Shown here: positions 42,302 to 51,190 of the stretch, in pieces | How positions within the stretch are numbered: position 1 is the stretch's first letter | How the letters are laid out: each line of letters opens with the position of its first letter | Source: Phycisphaerae bacterium | GTDB taxonomy: Bacteria; Planctomycetota; Phycisphaerae; UBA1845; UTPLA1 | Length of the DNA: 64,000 nucleotides | NCBI GenBank assembly: GCA_019636475.1 | Contig: JAHBXN010000003.1 | Coordinates: forward strand, 434,001 to 498,000 | Direction: 5' to 3' | The notes under the pieces: model-generated | Database searches by the model: none | What the model saw: only the letters and a program-made list of their open reading frames with translations | What the model was told of the DNA's origin: nothing | Made by a program: the position numbers and the translations under genes

Positions 42302-43159
42302 ATGTTCGAGACAAATCCCGCCCTGCCATTCGTCCTGGACGCCGTCGGTGTGTTTCCACCCAGCCATGTACATGTGACAACCGTCGACGAGCCTCGGCCA
42401 ACGACTCCAGAGCTCGAGCGGCTCATTGCCGTTGAATGGGAAAGACGGATTCGCGAAGCGAAGGCGAACAACCGGCTTTTATTCAACGGTCCGATGCTTC
42501 GCTATGTGTCCCATGCGATGCGCCGTGAGGAAAGCGGCGAAGCGCATTTCGACCTGACCGTTGGTCCGACCTGTTATCGCGACTTTGTCGGTACCAACCT
42601 GTTCAACCATCACCGACTTCGCGAGTTCGGTTGGAGCCGCTTCTCCAATCCAATCGGAACGACGGCCACGATCATGACCGGCGACGATCTGATCTGCTAT
42701 GGCGTGCGTTCGTCGCGCGTTTCGTATCACGCGTCGCATGTGCATACTTTTGGTGGGAGCTTTGAGCAACGCGACCGCCGACCTGACGGCACGGTCGATC
42801 CGTTTGGAAGCCTGACCCGCGAAATCACCGAGGAACTGGGTTTGGCCTCGGACGAACTGCACGACCTGGTCTGCGTCGGCCTATTACGAGACCGTGAGAT
42901 TCATCAGCCAGAAATGCTCTTTGAAACCCGAGTGGCCTTGTCAGCCGAAGAACTGCGGACGCGCTGGGAATCGGCCGAGTCACGCGACGAACATGACGGT
43001 CTGGTAACTCTTCGGAACGCGCCGGAGGAGATTGTCCCGTTTATCCAGACCTGCGGACAGATTGCGCCGGTGGCGATCGGCGCATTGATGCTTCACGGCC
43101 GACTGTCATGGGGCCATGCGTGGTTCGACGAAGCGTCTCGTCGACTATGCGGACGATGA
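42302..43159 (+). CDS. NUDIX domain-containing protein
   Basis: A 285-residue predicted pyrophosphohydrolase-type protein. The core motif is seen as LTREITEELGL preceded by a stretched GGSFEQRDRRPDGTVDPFGS (about residues 158-188). This matches the REUxEExGU part of the Nudix box; the spacing of the initial Gly is unusual, with an insertion. Upstream, NGPMLRYVSHAM and HFDLTVGPTCYRDFVG form a N-terminal domain seen in eukaryote-like Nudix phosphoesterases. The start is uncertain: in-frame GTG at 42236 and ATG at 42167 or 42110 are possible, but 42110 overlaps the opposite-strand gene. Substrate is unknown. Confidence 0.75.
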   Translation: MFETNPALPFVLDAVGVFPPSHVHVTTVDEPRPTTPELERLIAVEWERRIREAKANNRLLFNGPMLRYVSHAMRREESGEAHFDLTVGPTCYRDFVGTNLFNHHRLREFGWSRFSNPIGTTATIMTGDDLICYGVRSSRVSYHASHVHTFGGSFEQRDRRPDGTVDPFGSLTREITEELGLASDELHDLVCVGLLRDREIHQPEMLFETRVALSAEELRTRWESAESRDEHDGLVTLRNAPEEIVPFIQTCGQIAPVAIGALMLHGRLSWGHAWFDEASRRLCGR

Positions 43160-43383
43160 GCCGAGGCCAAGTGAATCGGGACTCGCTCGACGATGGAAGT
43201 CAGACTGTCCGCGCGCATATCATCGATGCTGAACCTGCATCAATCATGACTTTGTGACGGCACGGTACGAGTTTCCTGCAACCGACCATCCGAGCATCGT
43301 CAATTGCAAAACAAACCGCCCTCCCGGCGCCCGCCGGCGCTTATGAACGCGCGTTCATTCAGCGGAAGACGGCCCGGATATCA

Positions 43384-45537
43384 ATGCAATCATTGAACTG
43401 GTACATTCGACGCCTTCAATCGATGACTCTCGCGGAGATGGTCTGGCGCGCGAGGGGACTGGCGCGCGGAGCAGCCGATCGCGCGATGTATCGACGCCGA
43501 ATGCAACCGCTATCGATCGATCATTTCTGCGACCCGGTGCCCGGAAACAGTCTGCCTTACGGCGACTCGCGCGCCGTGGTTCCGACCGATCGAACGCCGC
43601 GCGAGGCCGCCGATCAGTCGCCGGGAACACCTGATTCACCTCATGCGCTGCGTGCCGATCCTGCTGGGTTGATTGAACGGGCGGAGGCAATTCTTCGGGG
43701 AGAAATCCATCTGCTGGGGATGTCGCCGACGCAGATTGGTGAGCGAATCGACTGGAATCGGGAGTATCGATCGGGCAAGGCGACGCCGACGGTTTTCGCC
43801 GCGGCGATCGACTACCGCGATTTTTCCGTGACGGGAGATTGTAAATGGGTCTGGGAACTGAGCCGGCATCATCATCTTGTGGTTCTGGGGCGCGCCTACG
43901 CGGCCAGCGGCGACCGTCGCTATGCCCTGGCAGTGGCATCTCAGCTTAAAAGCTGGCTGGACCAGTGCCCTTTCGGTTGTGGAATGAACTGGCGCAGCCC
44001 GCTCGAACTGGCGATTCGGCTGATCAACTGGGTGTGGGCAATCGAGCTAATTCGACCGGCAGAGGTAATTGATGCGACGCTGGGGCGGCAAATCAGCGAA
44101 TCAGTTTATCGTCATCTCTGGGACGTCTCGCGGAAGTACTCGAGATTCTCATCGGCGAATAACCACCTGATCGGTGAAGCGGCAGGCGTATTTATCGGCG
44201 CGAGTTATTTCTCATGGCTCCGTGGCGCGGCGACGTGGCGCTCCGAGGCGCGGCAAATTCTGATTGGCGAAATGGCCAGTCAGACGCATGAGGACGGTGG
44301 CCATCGAGAACAGGCAACCGGTTATCAACTCTTCGTGATGCAATTCTTCACGCTGGCAGGCGTCGTGGGACGACGTACCGACGGAGCCTTTCCCGCGTCA
44401 TACTGGAATCGGCTGGAGCGGATGTACGAGTTCATCGGATCATTACTTGAAGGTGGACCGATGCCACTCTGGGGAGATTGCGACGACGGCTATGTGCTCG
44501 ATCTGGGTGAGGATCGCCATGATCCGAGGGAGTGGCTCGCGGTCGGGGCATCGATTTTCGATCGCGCCGATCTGGCAAGTGCGGCCGATCGCGCGACAGG
44601 CACCGTGAAAACTCTCCTTGGAGAATCCGCTGCGACGAGTGTGATTCGGATGGCCGAGTCTCATTCGAAAAGCGCCCAATCAAAGGCATTCACTCGAACC
44701 GGCATCTACCTGCTTCAACGCACACGGGATACAGCCGGGCCGGCATTGAGTCTCACATTTGATGCGGGGGAACTGGGCTTCGGGACCATCGCGGCCCACG
44801 GCCATGCCGATGCCCTGTCGTTCACGCTTCGCATCAATGGCGCCAATTTCGTGGTGGATCCCGGAACATTCGACTACTTCACGCATCCGGACTGGCGCAA
44901 CCACTTCCGCGGCACAGCGGCCCATAACACAATTGAGATCGACGGCCAGAATCAGTCCGAACTTCTTGGATCGTTTCTCTGGGGCCGGCGAGCGACGACG
45001 AAACTGATCGATTGGTCGTCTGACAATTTGCGGACTGGCGTGGCGGCGGAGCACGACGGATACTGTCGATTGATGCATCCGGCGATCCATCGCCGAAGCG
45101 TTCGGCTCGACACTGAGAGTGCGTCGATTGAACTCGTTGACGAGATTATCGGGAACGACAGGCACCGGGTTCGTCAGTATTTTCATTTCGCGCCGGAGTG
45201 CCGGGTCTTCACAGTGAATCCGCACCTGATTCGCCTTGTTCGGCCCGAGGGTGAGTTGGATATCGCGCTTGATCCGGCGACGAGCGTTTCCCTGTTTGTG
45301 GGCGACCCACGCACAAAGCTTGGATTCGTGAGCCGGCGTTATCACGATCGTGCCGTGTCCACAACGCTGGTCGCCGGCTGCGAGAGCAATCGAGGCGTCC
45401 GCATAACAACGCGAATGTGGGCATACTGCCCGAATAGAGGACGATCAAGGATTTCCGACGGAGATCCCGAATACAATCGACATTACGGCTTTGAAGGAAT
45501 TCAGGAACGATCGGCCTCGACGAAAATCACGCCGTGA
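43384..45537 (+). CDS. heparinase II/III family polysaccharide lyase-like protein
   Basis: A 717-residue protein with an alpha/alpha toroid and C-terminal beta-sandwich typical of heparinase II/III and alginate lyases. Characteristic elements are SANNHLIGEAAGVFIGA (about 258-274), HEDGGHREQATGYQLFVMQF (about 303-322), HGHADALSFTLRI (about 476-488), VDPGTFDYF and AAHNTIEIDGQNQSE. The catalytic Tyr and His positions appear retained. No obvious signal peptide is present. Such proteins are frequent in bacterial exopolysaccharide clusters, where they may trim or depolymerise the product. It heads the locus. Confidence 0.88.
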   Translation: MQSLNWYIRRLQSMTLAEMVWRARGLARGAADRAMYRRRMQPLSIDHFCDPVPGNSLPYGDSRAVVPTDRTPREAADQSPGTPDSPHALRADPAGLIERAEAILRGEIHLLGMSPTQIGERIDWNREYRSGKATPTVFAAAIDYRDFSVTGDCKWVWELSRHHHLVVLGRAYAASGDRRYALAVASQLKSWLDQCPFGCGMNWRSPLELAIRLINWVWAIELIRPAEVIDATLGRQISESVYRHLWDVSRKYSRFSSANNHLIGEAAGVFIGASYFSWLRGAATWRSEARQILIGEMASQTHEDGGHREQATGYQLFVMQFFTLAGVVGRRTDGAFPASYWNRLERMYEFIGSLLEGGPMPLWGDCDDGYVLDLGEDRHDPREWLAVGASIFDRADLASAADRATGTVKTLLGESAATSVIRMAESHSKSAQSKAFTRTGIYLLQRTRDTAGPALSLTFDAGELGFGTIAAHGHADALSFTLRINGANFVVDPGTFDYFTHPDWRNHFRGTAAHNTIEIDGQNQSELLGSFLWGRRATTKLIDWSSDNLRTGVAAEHDGYCRLMHPAIHRRSVRLDTESASIELVDEIIGNDRHRVRQYFHFAPECRVFTVNPHLIRLVRPEGELDIALDPATSVSLFVGDPRTKLGFVSRRYHDRAVSTTLVAGCESNRGVRITTRMWAYCPNRGRSRISDGDPEYNRHYGFEGIQERSASTKITP

Positions 45538-45594
45538 GTCATGCGATGATCGCGGCAGATCAGGCCGCGACGCGGGGGATCCTGGGGGAGAAGC

Positions 45595-46626
45595 ATGTCG
45601 TTCGGTGTACACGCCATCATCCTGGCGGGCGCCCACCAATGGCGTCCGTCGGTCTTCGAGCGTTGGCTCCCGCGCACGCTGGTTCCGATCGCCAATCGCC
45701 CGCTGATTGATTATCCGCTGTCGTGGCTGCGTTCAGCAGAACTCATGCACGTGCGAATCTGCGCGAACAGCGATACGCACTTCCTGAAGCAGCGATTGGG
45801 GCACGGCGCTTCGCACGAGATCGGAATCAGCTTCTACGAGGACCACCTGCCACGCGGCCCCGCCGGTTGCGCGGCCGATGCGGCGCGCGATATGGACGCC
45901 GACACGTTTGTCCTTGTGGATGGGACGATCATTCCACAATCAATTCATCTGCCGTCCGTTCTGGAGGATCATGCGTCCGCCGGCGCGGCTTTTACGATTG
46001 TCGCACATCAGACTCAGCAATCCACGAGGATGAGGCCGGCGCTTGTGCCGACAGGCGTCTATATCTGTTCACGCCGGGCGCTGCGGTTCATTTCAACAAC
46101 GGGCTATCAGGACATCAAGGAAATGCTGCTTCCGCGCCTGCACGATGCGGGAGAAGCGATCGCGGTCCATACGGTGGACTCGATCGCGCCCCGTGTGAGC
46201 GGCGCGGCAACAAGCTTTGGAGCGACGGCGTTCGTGCTCTCCATGATGCTGGAATCACCGAATGAGATTAGCTGCTATGAGCGCCGGTCCGACGCACTCG
46301 TTCATGACACGGCGCGGATTGGCGACGGGGTTCACATGCTGGGCCCTGTCCTCATCGGAGCCGACACGGTGGTTGAGGATGGCGCGATGATCGTCGGCCC
46401 CACATCGATCGGCGAAGGATGTCGCATCAAGCGAGAATCCAAAATCTGCCGCAGCATTTTGTGGAACGCAGCGGCAGTCGGTGAATCGGCGTATGTGGAT
46501 CATTCGATACTGACCTTCGGCTCGATTGTTCCCGCAGAGGCCAACATCACGCGCCAAATACATTATCGATCGAGATCAGCCGGCAATCTAATCCGGCGTG
46601 CATTCAGGCCTTCACGCATCGGCTGA
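45595..46626 (+). CDS. sugar nucleotidyltransferase-like protein with left-handed beta-helix
   Basis: A 343-residue protein. The N-terminal half looks like an NDP-sugar nucleotidyltransferase (HAIILAGAHQW, LVPIANRPLIDYPLSWL), but the usual GGxGTRLxPLTxxxPK signature is altered to GAHQWRPS and no PK Lys, so catalysis is doubtful. The C-terminal half has hexapeptide repeats (DTARIGDGVHMLGPVLIG, VVEDGAMIVGPTSIG) of the left-handed beta-helix acyltransferase/nucleotidyltransferase type. GGGGGAG precedes the ATG. It sits between the lyase and the BY-kinase. It may be a regulatory or scaffolding homologue rather than an enzyme. Confidence 0.78.
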   Translation: MSFGVHAIILAGAHQWRPSVFERWLPRTLVPIANRPLIDYPLSWLRSAELMHVRICANSDTHFLKQRLGHGASHEIGISFYEDHLPRGPAGCAADAARDMDADTFVLVDGTIIPQSIHLPSVLEDHASAGAAFTIVAHQTQQSTRMRPALVPTGVYICSRRALRFISTTGYQDIKEMLLPRLHDAGEAIAVHTVDSIAPRVSGAATSFGATAFVLSMMLESPNEISCYERRSDALVHDTARIGDGVHMLGPVLIGADTVVEDGAMIVGPTSIGEGCRIKRESKICRSILWNAAAVGESAYVDHSILTFGSIVPAEANITRQIHYRSRSAGNLIRRAFRPSRIG

Positions 46627-46707
46627 GGCGTTGGCCCGGCTTTCGAAAGCGCAGTCCGACGCGTCGGCGTTATTTCAGAATTCGGGTCATGATGAGGGGA
46701 TCCATTG

Positions 46708-48999
46708 ATGGTGTCGAATTCAACCCAGCCTCAGGAGCAGGACAATGGTCGAAACGCCCACAACCGCATTGAAACCGGTACTTCGCACGGACCCGGATTT
46801 CGACGGACCGGCGAACTGAAACCAATCAGTGCAGTGGCGGAAAACGACCTCTTCCAGCAGCCCGTCGCTGACGGCCACTCCGACGACTGGCTCGCGGGAC
46901 TGCACACGCTCTTGCGCTGGAAGGGCACGATCCTGAGTGTCTTTATCGTGGCGGCAATCGCGTCGCTGGCGATTATCCGGACCTCTATCGAACCGCAGTA
47001 CGGATCGACTGCCGTGATTCGAATCGCGTCCAACATTCCGCGCGTGCTTTACAAGACCGAAGACAATGGGACGGTTCCACTGTTTCAATCCTACTTGAAC
47101 ACGCAAGTCTCAGTGATGCAAAGCCATGAGGTTCTTTCTCGCGTCATTGAGCGCGATGACGTGAAGGCAACGCACTGGTACCAGTCCGCCGTCGAGGGTG
47201 GTGCAAGTCCGACCCGGCTGATCGATCGCCTGAGCCGGCAATTGGCCGTGACGGTGCGCCGAGGTACCGAATTGGTCGATATGACGATCGAGACGGACGA
47301 CCCGGACGAGTCGGCGGTGCTCGTCAATGCGGCCGCTGAATCATATTGCCGATACTGGGACGCGTTGCAGATCGAAAATGAACATCGCCGCCTTTCTGCA
47401 CTTCGCAAGCAGCTGGATGATGTGCAGTCAGACATCAACACGCTGTTCGAGAAAAAGCACTCCCTGTCAGCGCGCATGGGCACTGAACTGCACCAGGAAG
47501 TCCGCACGCGCCTGTTGACAGAGCTGAATTCCAGGAAGGCGGCGCTTTCGCTGCTTCGACAGGAGCGCCGGGTTCGAGCCATGGACGCGGCCGGCTCGAA
47601 CGTCAGCGCATCGGAGGCGGTGCCGGCCACGGCGGACTCGGCGCGGTTGGTGATTCAGGATGTGCTTGACGATATTCGACTGGACCGGGTTCCTCCTGAG
47701 GTCCAGGCGGATGCATCGTGGCTTCGCCACCAGGAGGAATTTGTCAGTGCCAAGAAGCGCCTCGATTTGATGCGCCGTCAGTTTGGTGAATCTCATCCGG
47801 CTTTGCAGTCCGCGATGGCTGATTTGGAACAGGCAAGACGGATGCTGCGGCTTACTGAGCAACGCATGGGATTGACCGCGTTGGATTCGACCGAAACCAC
47901 GGGTTCGCCTGATCACCGCGAAGAAGTGCTTTCGAATTCCATCGCGGAGCTTGAGGCCCAACTGGCGTCAAGCGAGGCGCTTGCCCAGGAGATTGCGCGC
48001 ACCGAGGAACAGTACGACGAAAGCAAAGCGATGCGGAAGGAGTTGATGGATCGACTGAATGCGCTGGAGACGGAGAGCAACGCGCCGGCGCGAGTCAGTA
48101 TCCAATCAGCCGGAGTTGTTCGCGCGCAGCCATCGACGGACCGACGAATGCTGCTGTCCGCTTGCGCGCTTCTGGCGTCGGGACTCCTCGCGTTGGGCGT
48201 CGGCTATGTGCGCGGGCGGATTGATCCGAAGATCCATGAATTGAGTGACATCCAGTCCGACGCGACGATGGGAACTCCATTCCTCGGCCAGTTGCCTCAT
48301 GCCCGCGACGTATTGAATCTGGGAGATGACACACTGCTCGGCCAGGCTGTGAATGAGAACATCCGCATCATTCGAACGATGCTCCTGCATCGACTCGGCG
48401 GGCACGGTGGCGCGGTGGCTGTGACCAGCCCCGAGGCGAATTCCGGAAAGACGACGATCGCCGTGATGCTTGCGCGAAGTCTGGCAGTGATCGGCCGACG
48501 CGTCCTTCTGGTTGACGTGGACCTGATCCATCCTTCCGTGACCCGGCACTTCGATGCAGCCCGCGGGCCGGGCCTTCGCTGTGTGCTGACCAATCGTGCT
48601 CGCGACGATGAGGCGATTATTTCAACGGATATCGCCGGCCTCGATGTGCTGCCCGTCGGAAAGCGCGTCGGCTCGGACGATAACGACGTTCTCGCGCAGG
48701 GCGGTTTCTCAGCAAGTTTGCAGCGATGGCGTTCGGCCTATGACATCGTACTGCTAGATAGTCCGCCTGTGCTCTCGATGGCAAACGCGCGCATTGCGGC
48801 CGCCAATTCAGATGGCGCGATCATGGTACTTCGTTCCTCCGGCTCCAATCGCGATGATGCGTTGGAAGCTTATGCGGGATTGTCTGCGGCCGGCGCAAGG
48901 TTGCTCGGTTCGGTGCTGGTCGGCGTTCACGGCGGGTCAGCGTATTACCCATACAATTACTGCCGTCAATATCTGGAAACCGAGGTGCTCCTGGCATGA
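46708..48999 (+). CDS. polysaccharide co-polymerase/tyrosine autokinase (Wzz-BY-kinase)
   Basis: A 763-residue protein controlling chain length and assembly in Wzx/Wzy-type export. The N-terminal Wzz domain has a transmembrane segment at about 74-94 and a second at about 480-502 (LLSACALLASGLLALGVGYV), with a long coiled-coil between them. The C-terminal BY-kinase has Walker A EANSGKTT (about 575-582), Walker A' LLVDVDLIHP (about 602) and Walker B VLLDSPPVL. The C-terminus YYPYNYCRQYLETE holds Tyr residues that could be autophosphorylated, though it is short. The ATG at 46708 follows GAGGGG; a TTG at 46705 is also in frame. Confidence 0.92.
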   Translation: MVSNSTQPQEQDNGRNAHNRIETGTSHGPGFRRTGELKPISAVAENDLFQQPVADGHSDDWLAGLHTLLRWKGTILSVFIVAAIASLAIIRTSIEPQYGSTAVIRIASNIPRVLYKTEDNGTVPLFQSYLNTQVSVMQSHEVLSRVIERDDVKATHWYQSAVEGGASPTRLIDRLSRQLAVTVRRGTELVDMTIETDDPDESAVLVNAAAESYCRYWDALQIENEHRRLSALRKQLDDVQSDINTLFEKKHSLSARMGTELHQEVRTRLLTELNSRKAALSLLRQERRVRAMDAAGSNVSASEAVPATADSARLVIQDVLDDIRLDRVPPEVQADASWLRHQEEFVSAKKRLDLMRRQFGESHPALQSAMADLEQARRMLRLTEQRMGLTALDSTETTGSPDHREEVLSNSIAELEAQLASSEALAQEIARTEEQYDESKAMRKELMDRLNALETESNAPARVSIQSAGVVRAQPSTDRRMLLSACALLASGLLALGVGYVRGRIDPKIHELSDIQSDATMGTPFLGQLPHARDVLNLGDDTLLGQAVNENIRIIRTMLLHRLGGHGGAVAVTSPEANSGKTTIAVMLARSLAVIGRRVLLVDVDLIHPSVTRHFDAARGPGLRCVLTNRARDDEAIISTDIAGLDVLPVGKRVGSDDNDVLAQGGFSASLQRWRSAYDIVLLDSPPVLSMANARIAAANSDGAIMVLRSSGSNRDDALEAYAGLSAAGARLLGSVLVGVHGGSAYYPYNYCRQYLETEVLLA

Positions 49000-49116
49000 G
49001 GGCGTTTCCTGGATTGATTCGAGGAGCCAAACGCACGCCACGTCGCCGCGCTGCCCGGTGAAATTCGAATTCGAATCGCAGGCGCGGCAACGATCAGAAA
49101 TCCAAGGAGTCCGGCA

Positions 49117-51036
49117 TTGCTGACTGTCACGATTATCACCGAGTCTCGACAGCCCGAAGCGGGCCCTGGCCGCGGGTCTGCGCAATCCATTCTGTCCCTT
49201 CCGCTCGGCACTGGCACCGTACTGAGCCGCCTTTGCGAACAGGTGACGCGGATAGGCTCACGAGATGTCTGGATCGTGAGTGATTCGTCTTCCGGCCTTT
49301 CAGAAATTGATCTTGAATCCGTCGAGTCGAAAACCGGCGTCAGCATTCGTCTGATGGGCCGCTATGAAGTTCCGCGCAGCCTGTTGTCACTCGAACCCTC
49401 TGACATGCTCCTCTTCATCGAGCCAAGCCACTGGCCGGCATGCGGCCATAATCTCACAGCGATCAGGAAGGAGGTCACGGGGTTGCCCGGTGCGATCCAT
49501 TCCGTCGCGGTCGGTGCGGATCGAACCGACGCCTGCGAACGCGTCCTGTTCGACCACGCAGGACGCGTTCATCGAATTCGACGTCTGTACGCGGGCGTCA
49601 CACAGACTCTCCGCTTGCGCGGCGTGGTCACCCACTCCATTCTTCCAGTGGCCGCGATGGAAGGCATCGAATTCACGTCGGTCAGCGATCTGCCTTCTCG
49701 ACTGGCGGCAGCCGGAGTCGTCGCGCGCGATTTCGCTGTTGAAACCGATATCTTCGACCTGCGATTGCCGCGTGAGTATCTCGGCGTCTGTGAGGCGGAA
49801 ACCTCTCGACTGATCGCCGGTCCTGTGCCTGCGGATTACTCACGCCTTCAGCCGGGAGTGATCGTCGGACGAGGCGCCATCGTGGATCCCAGCGCCACCC
49901 TTCACGGCCCGGTCATCATCCAAGGCGGATGCATGATCGAAAATAATGTCACAATCATCGGGCCGGCGGTGATCGGCGCGGGTGCACGACTCGCCCCCGG
50001 CGTGCATGTCGTCCAGGCAGTCGTTTGCCAGCAGGCTCAACTGGCGACCGGTTCAACCGCCCGACATTGCATCGTCGTCAACGAATTGCGGCATGACGGC
50101 CACGATCAAGACTCCCAACACTTCAACGCTTGCGGGTGGACCGCCGACGAAATTGAACGCGCGAACGCGGACGAATGGAGTGGCGATGGCCGGATGTTTG
50201 CGGGAAACGCGATGCAGACTCCGGAATCCGATTTCGACGATATGCCGACTGATGCCGTCGCGCCTGAGCTTTCCGAGACGGCCACGATCGGTCCCGTGGC
50301 TCATGCGTGTAAGCGCGCCGTGGACATTCTGCTTACGCTTGTCGCACTGCTGCTTGCCCTGCCGGTGATGCTGGTGGCGGCCGTGCTCGTAAAGCTGGAT
50401 TCACGCGGACCGCTCATGTTCATCCATTATCGCGAAGGCCGATTCGGGCACCCTTTTCCCTGCCTGAAATTTCGAACCATGACAGCAGACGCACATGAAC
50501 TTCAGCGCAAGCTGGCAAGCCAGAACATGCTTGACGGACCGCATTTCAAGATCACGAACGACCCCCGCGTGACGAGAATCGGCCGGGTCCTCCGGAAGTA
50601 CAACATCGATGAGCTACCACAGCTATTCAATGTGCTGGCTGGGCATATGAGCCTGGTGGGGCCCCGTCCCTCGCCATTTCGAGAAAACCAGTATTGCGTG
50701 CCTTGGCGACGCGCCCGATTGTCGGTGCGGCCGGGCGTCACGGGAATCTGGCAGATCTGTCGCTCTGGACGCCATGAAGGCGACTTCCAGCAGTGGATTT
50801 ATTACGACATGATCTATGTGCGTCGGATGACGCCGTGGCTCGATCTCAAGATCCTTGCGGCGACGGCCTATGCCCTTCTCACTTCGAACGAAGTGCCCGT
50901 CTCCTGGCTGGTTGCATCTCAGCACGCCGCGAGACAGAGGCCGATCGACACTTACCAGAACGATTCAGTTTTCGATCCGGATGAGCGGCCCGCCAGCCTC
51001 GAACCCGCCGAGGCGCTCCACTCCGCTGGAGTCTGA
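49117..51036 (+). CDS. nucleotidyltransferase-like/hexapeptide/sugar transferase fusion
   Basis: A 639-residue three-part protein. Residues about 1-200 resemble the preceding nucleotidyltransferase-like protein but with the catalytic loop lost. About 235-330 is a left-handed beta-helix (VDPSATLHGPVIIQGG, VTIIGPAVIGAGARL). After a linker, about 395-610 is a bacterial sugar transferase (polyprenyl phosphoglycosyltransferase) that loads the first sugar-phosphate onto undecaprenyl phosphate: membrane helix, KFRTMTADAHELQ, DELPQLFNVLAGHMSLVGPRP and RPGVTGIWQICRSGRHE. The start is TTG with AAGGAG 7 nt upstream. It follows the BY-kinase and probably starts exopolysaccharide synthesis. Confidence 0.9.
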   Translation: MLTVTIITESRQPEAGPGRGSAQSILSLPLGTGTVLSRLCEQVTRIGSRDVWIVSDSSSGLSEIDLESVESKTGVSIRLMGRYEVPRSLLSLEPSDMLLFIEPSHWPACGHNLTAIRKEVTGLPGAIHSVAVGADRTDACERVLFDHAGRVHRIRRLYAGVTQTLRLRGVVTHSILPVAAMEGIEFTSVSDLPSRLAAAGVVARDFAVETDIFDLRLPREYLGVCEAETSRLIAGPVPADYSRLQPGVIVGRGAIVDPSATLHGPVIIQGGCMIENNVTIIGPAVIGAGARLAPGVHVVQAVVCQQAQLATGSTARHCIVVNELRHDGHDQDSQHFNACGWTADEIERANADEWSGDGRMFAGNAMQTPESDFDDMPTDAVAPELSETATIGPVAHACKRAVDILLTLVALLLALPVMLVAAVLVKLDSRGPLMFIHYREGRFGHPFPCLKFRTMTADAHELQRKLASQNMLDGPHFKITNDPRVTRIGRVLRKYNIDELPQLFNVLAGHMSLVGPRPSPFRENQYCVPWRRARLSVRPGVTGIWQICRSGRHEGDFQQWIYYDMIYVRRMTPWLDLKILAATAYALLTSNEVPVSWLVASQHAARQRPIDTYQNDSVFDPDERPASLEPAEALHSAGV

Positions 51037-51190
51037 AGTCGCCCAATCCCGGGGCACCGGCTTTGCGATCGCCTCACCGACGGCCCGCTTCCCCGGCGAA
51101 CTTCCGGAAAATGCGGGGTCGAGCGTCGTCCGGTTCGACAATTTCGACAACTCCTGCCGCAATCGCTCAGTCCCTTGCCGATACTACCTT

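Noticed and set aside
50855-51190. Upstream extension of the MFS gene into the sugar transferase
   Set aside because: It lies in another frame of the transferase gene and is Arg/Pro/Ser-rich without a membrane segment.
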